From assembly GCF_910592395.1 (NCBI RefSeq), contig NC_088311.1, forward strand, positions 13,272,501 through 13,336,500: 64,000 nt of DNA, written 5' to 3'. A program made the position numbers and the translations under genes. Shown here in pieces: positions 57,545-64,000 of this stretch. Position 1 is the first letter of the stretch; each line of letters begins with the position of its first letter. Source of the DNA: Lineus longissimus. Its lineage: Eukaryota > Nemertea > Pilidiophora > Heteronemertea > Lineidae. Below the pieces are notes generated by a model. That model was not told the DNA's origin and searched no databases. It was given only the letters and a program-made list of their open reading frames with translations.

Positions 57545-58040
57545 CTATAGGGTTATTATAGTTACTGATTTATCCAGGAATAGGCTAGTTAGGAAAGTTT
57601 ATAACTTAGTAACACTGGATATTAGTGAAGACTTAATTTCACAAGCTTTCGACCTCTCCTGGGGTCTTGGTCATGTGATCTTGACCGATGATGTCATCGG
57701 CGTTACATGGAATTGGCGGGAAGTTCGAATGTTGAGGCGCCCCCCTTTCTTCTGCTCCGCAGAAGGTTGTTCCAAATGGGCGACAGGTTGTGACGTCATC
57801 CGTCTTTGTTGAGTGTAGGTCCAATCATACGAATGTGAATCACTTTCTTTACTCCCCGTGAACATTCGAACTTCCCGCCAATTCCACATAACGCTAATGA
57901 CATCATTAGTCAAGATCACGTGACCACGACCTCAGGAGAGGTCGAAAGCTTGTGAAATTAAGTCTTCACATAAGTTACAAAGTTATAAACTTTCCTTACT
58001 AGCCTATTCCTGGATAAATGAGTCTCCATAATAACCATAG
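57545..58040. mobile_element. Palindromic foldback MITE, ~200-bp arms
   Basis: The left arm (57545-57745) and right arm (57843-58040) are inverted copies over their full length. Paired words are ATCCAGGAATAGGCTAG, GAAGACTTAATTTCACAAGC, TTTCGACCTCTCCTG, GGAATTGGCGGGAAGTTCGA. The outer ends read CTATAGGGTTATTAT and its diverged complement. About 97 bp lie between the arms. There is no coding sequence. Arm divergence is modest, so it is fairly recent. Confidence 0.85.
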
Positions 58041-58344
58041 TGTCTAATTAGCTCACAAACCATAATTGTTGATTTGTATCCCAGGAATACATTTCTGAAG
58101 AAATCCTCAAAATCAAAGTAGGCCTTCCTGGCCTGATTTCATTGAAAAATAAGCATTTGGTGGGAAGTTGGAACACGTGGGGATACCAAATTACTGATAT
58201 AATTTTTTGAGATGACCCCTGCCATTCAGTGTCTCGTGGATAAATATTTTTCAAGCTAGCTTACTTTGTGCGCTTACATCTCCTGATGATATGTTCCAAA
58301 TGCCAGCTCTATCCCTGGGGTAGTTTCTGAGCTAATTAGACACT
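58039..58344. repeat. Inverted pair AGTGTCTAATTAGCTCA
   Basis: A 17-bp word at 58039-58055 and its perfect complement at 58328-58344 enclose ~270 bp of ordinary sequence. It directly abuts the palindromic MITE, so it may be a second small element whose end was used as the target. Confidence 0.75.
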
Positions 58345-59278
58345 AAGCCACGTAGTTGGCTCAAAATACAGTTATGAGAAAATTGCATTACTTTGCATGA
58401 CAAGTAATGCATTGTAATGCAAATGCATTAACATATTACACCCATTTTTAGACTTTTTTCATAGTTCAAATTTAATCTCACCTCATTCAATGTTTTCTAT
58501 TGTAAAGATTCCATAAAATAAGCATGCTTTAGAAAAATGGCCAAAAATTCAAATTTTCATATGTTTCAACACCACAGGACCCTCTTAATTGCCTTGTCAT
58601 GACAATTTCATTTTATATTTAGGCCTACCAGAATAGATGTTTTTGATTTTGTATTATCCAGAAGGAAGACGTGTAGGAAATTGTCAATGCGAAGAGCTGA
58701 GACGATTCAATAATTTTTAAAGTTTACATTATCCAGAAGAAAGAAGTGTACTTTCTGAGATTTAACTCTTTACATACTTTACATACGCCCCACTGCTTGG
58801 CGCAGAAATCCTGCTCTGTCAACTGCATATACTTTAGAGGTCAGAAGAGAAGTTGTTACAGATTTCTACAATGGTGTGGTCTCCGAAATGATGCAGCTTT
58901 TGCCTAGGCTGGCATACTTGTCCACAAATGGCGAATCTTGTATGAGGAATTCGTTGTTAAATCCATGGTAGTATGTGAGCGAGACTGTAATGTATTGTTT
59001 GGAGTGGGAATATTCCATTTTGATACTGCTGTTGCCATCTTTGGCTTATTTACTTTGCAATAAAATAAAATTAAATACAAATGCTGCCTCATTTTGATCT
59101 TGTCACCTACTAGTATCTGGAAACTGTGCCTGGCAAGTACTAGTACTGCAAAGTGGTTGTTCAGCCTGATAGAATGCTTCAATGAGAAAAGAAGAATGCT
59201 GGATGTGGCATTACATTGAGAAATTAAGAAGTGCTAAATGGTGGTGTGAAAGTGCTCATGCTATCTAAATTAGAAAAC
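58345..59278. other. No gene recognised
   Basis: Unassigned sequence. A word TATCCAGAAG(G/A)AAGA is repeated near 58657 and 58731. No supported coding region. Confidence 0.4.
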
Positions 59279-60035
59279 AGAAGATGAGGATAGATGTTTT
59301 CACTACCATCACCAGAGACGAATGAGAAGAAAAGTAAGCTCAAGCAGGTGCTACTATCATACAACATTTATTGTATAAATAAGTGCTACACACAATGCAT
59401 TATGATATTGAAGCTTTAGGTGACTAACGTGAAAAGTCTGACATTACAAATAGAACAGAGAAGATGAGGATAGAGGTTTTCACTACCATCACCAGAGAGG
59501 AATGACAAAAGTAAGGTGAAGCAGGTGCTACTATCATACAACATTAATGTATCAATGCTACATACAGTGCATTATGATATTTAAGCTTTAACTGACTAAC
59601 GTAAAAAGTCTGACATTACAAAAAATTTGAAAAGAGAAGATGAGGATAGAGGTTTTCACTACCATCACCAGAGAGGAATGACAAAAGTAAGGTGAAGCAG
59701 GTGCTACTATTATACAACATTAATGTATCAATGGTACATACAGTGCATTATGATATTTAAGCTTTAACTGACTTACGTAAAAAGTCTGACATTACAAATA
59801 AATTAGAAAAGAGAAGATGAGGATAGAGGTTTTCACTACCATCACCAGAGACGAATGAGAAGAAAAGTAAGCTCAAGCAGGTGCTACTATCATACAACAT
59901 TTATTGTATAAATAAGGAATGACAAAAGTAAGGTCAAGCAGGTGCTACTATTATACAACATTAATGTATAAGTGCTACATACAGTGCATTACGATGTTAA
60001 AGCTTTAACTGACTAACGTGAAAAGTCTGACATTA
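59279..60035 (+). repeat. Minisatellite, ~177-bp unit
   Basis: Copies start near 59279, 59459, 59634 and 59812 with AGAAGATGAGGATAGA, each followed by TTTTCACTACCATCACCAGA, GCAGGTGCTACTAT, ATACAACATT and AAAGTCTGACATTAC. The fourth copy is followed by a partial copy joined at AATAAGGAATGACAAAAG (~59912). Copies differ by small indels and a T/G-type variant at TAGATG/TAGAGG. Confidence 0.9.
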
Positions 60036-61006
60036 CAAAATGAACAACTAACTGTACACTATACAATTGCAGTGCATTTCTATATTCAAAGTTTCACTGA
60101 CTGAAGTGAAAGTAAACGGAACGCACAGTTATTTCCAGCTAAAAAACCAATTGCTGTAAAGAGAGTTTAGTTACGACACTTCGTACAAAGTGGACTTTTC
60201 TTCATCTGAGCACTTGTAATAAAAAAATGAGGTGACATTCTCGGGAGTGCAGTGGGGCCTCATGGTAGACACAAACATTTAAAGTGCCTTGAATAGTGGT
60301 TTTATTAATTTACCAAAGTTTACATATAGCCATCTCAATTCATGCTGAAGTTTTCTAAAGCTAAGGCAACTTGAAGCTTTCTGATTACAGCAGTTCCAAT
60401 CCATGCCATCACATGAACATCATTATTTACTGCACTTTTATACTAGCTTGATGAACCTACAAAATATTGAGAATAGATATTTCAATTACTACATATACAC
60501 AATTCCTAAAATTGACCTGCCGCCTATTATCAGTTCTGTAACTAGGAGGAAGTGACGTAGATAGAGGCAGCCTACATAATGACCATAACACAATGTGTAC
60601 TTGGAAGAGCATTATGAAGAGGGAAAAATGGTATTAATTAGTTGAATAGGCACACCAAACATGCCAGGAACTGGAAACTGAGTGAAGGTAAAGTTTTAGT
60701 GTTGATATTGGGCTTCTTTTCTTTTTATATTGGGCTTCTTTTTTTTCTAGGCGTAAGCTTAGAATTAGAGCCCTTACTACGAAGGGCTTAAATTTCTAGT
60801 GTAACGCTCTAGAAAATTCTACCATATTGGATAATACCAGAGGTAGTATAACAATATGCCAGACTTGTCAGCGGAAGGTGGGATTTTATACCCAAACCAC
60901 CAACTAAAACAAAACGAAGGCAGGAGTGTGAGGAGCTCAGAAGAGCATGCCCCCCCCCTCTTTCTGACCCAGAAAGGAAAATTTTAAAAGGCTATTCACC
61001 AAAAAT
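60036..61006 (-). other. 3' flank of the DIRS-like element and unassigned sequence
   Basis: From ~60755 to 61006 the sequence lies downstream of the recombinase frame and contains small palindromes (GCCCTTACTACGAAGGGC; TCTAGTGTAACGCTCTAGA) like those in DIRS terminal repeats. The exact terminus is not determined. The upstream part (60036-60750) shows nothing recognisable. Confidence 0.4.
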
Positions 61007-61663
61007 TTAGTGAGTTCTCCTTCCTGCTATTGTCGGATGTAGTCTGCTGGATCCGTCAACCTGTGTTTGAACATCCACCAAGTAATGAGACGTGAATGTG
61101 GTCTGCCTGGCCCAAGAACCTGCCAGCAGAATGTCCTCCACTGCCAGACCCGCCACGAAAGCCCAAGATGCCGACATCCTACGCACCTCGTGGCCCCCGG
61201 CTGAGACATTGTCTGCATAGGCAAACTTGATCACCTTTTTAAGCCAGGAAAAGATAGTTCTTGTACACACAGACCCTTCCCCCCTACATTTAACAAACAA
61301 ACGGGAGCCACTGGCCCACCCATTTGTACATGAAAGATAAAACTTAAGCATCCTCACAGGACAGAGCAACCTATCTGAGCTGTCTCGACCTGAGAACCGA
61401 TCATGTCTTGGAACGAAAAATGGTTTCGAATCCGTGTTTGCCACCTGGGTCTTAGCTAAAAACCCAGGGACAGTCGGAAGATGTGCCCCATCATCCGAAA
61501 AAATTAAGTCTCGCTTATCTCGCGAAATAGCATAAAGCTCGCTTGCCCATTTTGTACGGGCCAAGGCAAGCAGAAATACAGTTTTCCATGTCGCAAAAAT
61601 TCTTTGCTGGACGGTATCAAACTTAACAGGCTCGAACGGAGCTTTCGTGAGCATTGATGACAC
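61007..61663 (-). pseudogene. DIRS tyrosine recombinase, catalytic part
   Basis: The frame reads FLLALARTKWASELYAIS with the first catalytic Arg, then CPVRMLKFYLS, GGHEVRRMSASWAFVAG with the H-x-x-R pair, and LAGSWARQTTFTSHYL with the nucleophilic Tyr and the preceding W/H position. All key residues of the family are present. It is separated by frameshifts from its N-terminal part at 61623-61997 and 61726-62300. The enzyme would integrate circular element DNA without target duplication. Confidence 0.85.
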
Positions 61664-62300
61664 CTTTTAAAAGATCCCACTCTGGGACTCTATTCCTCAA
61701 TCGAGGCCTTTCAACTAAAAAATTCTTAAGAAGCGCGGTTAAAACGGGGTGACTTCCCGCCGAATAACCATAAAAAAACCCCCAGAGCAGCCGATAACGC
61801 TGACCGGTGGTTCGCAATAGTTGCTGGCAATCTGCCCAACTCTTCAAACATATATACAAAATAATCAGCAATCCATGAAATAGAGACAGACTGTAGAGGC
61901 TCGTCCCTTGAAGAGAACCAAGCCGAGAATGTACCGAAATGGCTCTCGTAGATGGACAGAGAAGACTTTCTCTGAGGTCTAGCTGCCCTAGCCACAACCT
62001 TCTGAGAAAACCTTCTCTCTACCAAGGAATTCTCGATAAAGACCAGGCGTGAAGAGCCTGGGACTGGGGCTGGGAGTGAAACACGACCGACCCCAGTTGT
62101 TGGAGTAACCGACGGTGAGGAGGTAACGTTAGTGGAAACTCCACAAGCAGCTGAAGGAGAGCTGGAAACCAAGCTGGTGCAATCAGGATTATTATCGAGT
62201 TGGATTCGTTGACTTTCCTGAGAATGTCGCGAATCCTGGTGAGCAGGTAGAGACTCAACGACTGGGTGCCCCCTTGTCGACGAATGTAGGACACCACAGT
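61664..62300 (-). pseudogene. DIRS tyrosine recombinase, N-terminal part, frameshifted
   Basis: The core-binding part reads SSLSIYESHFGTFSAWFSS, SWIADYFVYMFEELGRL and NHRSALSAALG, then changes frame near 61770 to PVLTALLKNFLVERPRLRN and VPEWDLLKGVI, then changes again near 61660 into the catalytic frame. The upstream end overlaps the RNase H coding region in a different frame, as in other DIRS elements. Two indels therefore break the gene. Confidence 0.7.
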
Positions 62301-63354
62301 GGTGTTGTCCGACAGAATTCTGATGCCTTTGCCTCGAATCTGATTCAAAAAAGCCTTGATTGCTAACAGGACCGCCTTCAGCTCCAGGAGATTGATGTGA
62401 AGGCTGGCTTCCTGCTTTGACCACTGACCGGACACCGTCTGAGTGCCTAAGTTGGCACCCCAACCCGATAGACTGGCATCGGTAATAAGGGTCACGACTG
62501 GCTCGGGAGGATGCAACGGATCCCCGACCATCAGATTGCCCTCGGACTCCCACCCCAGAAGATACTGGAAAAATATGGGCTGCAGCGGCACCTTTTTTAT
62601 TTGTGATCTTGATGGTCTTTGAAAAGGCACTTGGGATAAAACTGCAGTGGGCGTAGATGAAGCCTCCCCAGTGGGATGAAATATGCCGTGAAGTTGAGGA
62701 GCCCCAGGAACAACAAGAAGCTCTTCGCCGAGACCTTCCTGTACCTCTTCAGATATACGACCCCACAAGCGGACCATCTGAACTGACTGTTCCATTGGGA
62801 AAACTAGTCCTTGAATCAAGTCGAACAGGACCCCTAGATGTTCGAAAACCTGTCTGGGAGTCAAATGTGACTTCTCGAAATTGATCAGAATACCTAGAAC
62901 ATCGGCTAGCTTGAGGAGAAGCTGAAGCTGACAACAGAGGGTTGCTGGACACTTGTTCCTGAGGAGCCAGTCGTCCAGATAGAGATGGATTAGAAATGCC
63001 AGCCTCCTGAGATAAATCACCATCGCTCTCAACACCTTTGTGAAAATGAAGGGAGCATTCGCCAGACCGAAGCCAATTGCTCGGAAGCGATATATGGTGT
63101 CCCCTATACAAAACATTAGGTATTTGCGGACCTGAGGATGCACTGGCACGTGGTAATATGCATCCTTCATGTCCAGGGACACTTCATATTCCCCCTTGTT
63201 CAGCTGTGCCCTTATCGAATGGACGGACTCCATCTTGAAATGGGACACCTTAAAGGTGTTGATTTAACACTTTTTAGATCTATCACAGGCCGGAGGCCCC
63301 CCGATTTTTGTTTTTGTTTTTTTTTGAGTTTTGAACATAATGAGAGTAAAACCC
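62019..63354 (-). pseudogene. DIRS reverse transcriptase and RNase H
   Basis: RT starts in an upstream frame (GGLRPVIDLKSV, ~63300-63260), shifts by an indel near 63260, then continues HFKMESVHSIR, EVSLDMKDAYYHV, GFGLANAPFIFTKVL and LYLDDWL (the active-site DD, residues 89-95 of the main frame). RNase H follows with LITDASLSGWGA (~254-265), LELKAVLLAI and ILSDNTTVV. Between about residues 165 and 220 the main frame is not family-like; another frame there gives the expected sequence, so two compensating indels (roughly 62590-62750) are likely. The last ~50 residues overlap the recombinase gene. Confidence 0.8.
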
Positions 63355-63419
63355 TGCCTCTAAACCTGAGGCAGGGGCGATCTCTATGGCTTTCTTAGCT
63401 AACATTAAGTATACTTCTC

Positions 63420-64000
63420 CTAGCAAGACCAGTCTCTTGGAAAAGTCCCTTGGTAAGGCAATGGGACTGGTGGAGGCAGCATCTGTGTCCTGCCACCCCT
63501 GCCGCCCCTAAAGCTATTATTGTTGCCAGCCCTAGCTGGACGAGAGCTACCGCGCCCATGCCCCCAAGGAGCTAGAGTAGGCGTCGCAGTGAAAGACTGA
63601 GACGAACTCGTATGATAAGGCTGAGACCTCCCAGAGACAGAATTCGAGGAGGACTTAAACCTAGGCTGTGACCTACTAGGTTGTGCAACAACATGCAACT
63701 TATTGTGTTGAGCTGTGAATTTCTGCAGGGTAGGCACCACCTCCCCAAACATAGAAGGAGGCACACCTTCCTTCTGTACAATGAGCTGATTTACCAGCCA
63801 CTTCTTGGCTGCAGGGGGAACCAAAGACACCGGTGCAGACTCAATAAAAGAGCGCCGCCTAGCCAGCGTGGAGAGAGCCACAGATGTGGCGGCAAACTCA
63901 GTGGCGTGCTTTACCGCCCAAACCAAACTAGCTGACATAGCAAGCTTAGCCTGTAAATCGCTGGCCGAGGGGTCCCCAGCGGCCTCGATGCGCCGTATAC
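63420..64000 (-). CDS. DIRS Gag-like protein, C-terminal part (runs off the window)
   Basis: The frame is open to the window edge (codons IEAAGDPSASDLQAKLA precede the first visible ATG at 63938). A helical segment (SASLVWAVKHATEFAATS, LARRRSFIESAP) is followed by a low-complexity basic, Gly/Ser-rich tail (RGSSRPARAG, SFRGGRGG) that would bind RNA, ending at a stop at 63420. No zinc knuckle. Position before the RT and composition match the Gag of DIRS elements; sequence identity cannot be judged. Confidence 0.65.
   Translation of the reverse strand, partial: IRRIEAAGDPSASDLQAKLAMSASLVWAVKHATEFAATSVALSTLARRRSFIESAPVSLVPPAAKKWLVNQLIVQKEGVPPSMFGEVVPTLQKFTAQHNKLHVVAQPSRSQPRFKSSSNSVSGRSQPYHTSSSQSFTATPTLAPWGHGRGSSRPARAGNNNSFRGGRGGRTQMLPPPVPLPYQGTFPRDWSC

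Larger units (their letters stand above)
60755..64000 (-). mobile_element. DIRS-like (tyrosine-recombinase) retrotransposon, partial
   Basis: On the minus strand the order is Gag, RT/RNase H, and a tyrosine recombinase whose frame overlaps the RT frame by ~535 bp (62019-62553). That order and overlap, and the recombinase replacing integrase, are typical of DIRS elements. The 5' end lies beyond the window. Each of the genes carries frame errors, so this copy is inactive. Confidence 0.85.

Noticed and set aside
62657-63111. Frames on the plus strand and a second minus-strand frame over the DIRS RT
   Set aside because: They are shadows of the RT/RNase H gene; only the stretch mentioned as a possible frame change is of interest.

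Overview
The window is eukaryotic nuclear DNA. It has no bacterial-type operons, ribosome binding sites or dense coding; instead there are spliced exons with GT/AG borders, long stretches without genes, a satellite array, minisatellites and a dense pile of mobile elements. The mix (a Helentron with an endonuclease domain, a DIRS-type tyrosine-recombinase retroelement, foldback elements with 15-bp tandem arms resembling the TU elements of sea urchins, a BED/hAT gene of the ZNF862 type, piggyBac, a 5'-truncated LTR element) and the frequent short word TAGGCCTA suggest a marine invertebrate, probably an ambulacrarian deuterostome (echinoderm or hemichordate). This is inference; no single-copy gene fixes the species.

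Layout. 1-527: frameshifted retrotransposon Gag fragment. 526-19880: satellite array built from ~200-bp related subunits, some carrying a tRNA-derived insert on the minus strand (about 22 copies); repeats of ~415 and ~790-800 bp are organised in a ~3985-bp higher-order repeat. The array is split at 2359-7507 by a gag-only LTR retrotransposon whose 5' LTR has lost its first ~220 bp. 19880-25300: an unusual hairpin, a ~120-bp minisatellite cut in two by a non-autonomous Helentron-like element, a tRNA-like sequence and a Myb/SANT-like exon. 25300-35608 (minus strand): an autonomous Helentron (zinc-finger/N-terminal region, HUH Rep, Rep tyrosine region, PIF1 helicase, endonuclease) broken by nested insertions: a foldback element with a 9-bp target duplication, two copies of a non-autonomous Helentron-like family, and a frameshift in a homopolymer.

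35600-41000: duplicated blocks, a perfect 26-bp hairpin, a 17-residue coding repeat and an OB-fold (RPA-like) exon. 42739-46432: a multi-exon pseudogene joining a bromodomain to a large transposase-like protein I cannot assign. 47533-47894: second foldback element. 48460-52702: GC-rich 5' region followed by a four-exon BED/hAT (ZNF862-like) pseudogene. 53086-54095: an internally deleted piggyBac with both TTAA sites. 56172-57417: exons of a second RPA-like OB-fold gene. 57545-58344: long palindromic elements. 59279-60035: ~177-bp minisatellite. 60760-64000: a DIRS-like element on the minus strand (Gag, RT/RNase H, tyrosine recombinase) running off the window edge.

No complete intact host gene was recognised. 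Most coding sequence is transposon-derived and carries frameshifts or stops. The best-preserved reading frames are the OB-fold exons, the Helentron pieces and the DIRS RT.
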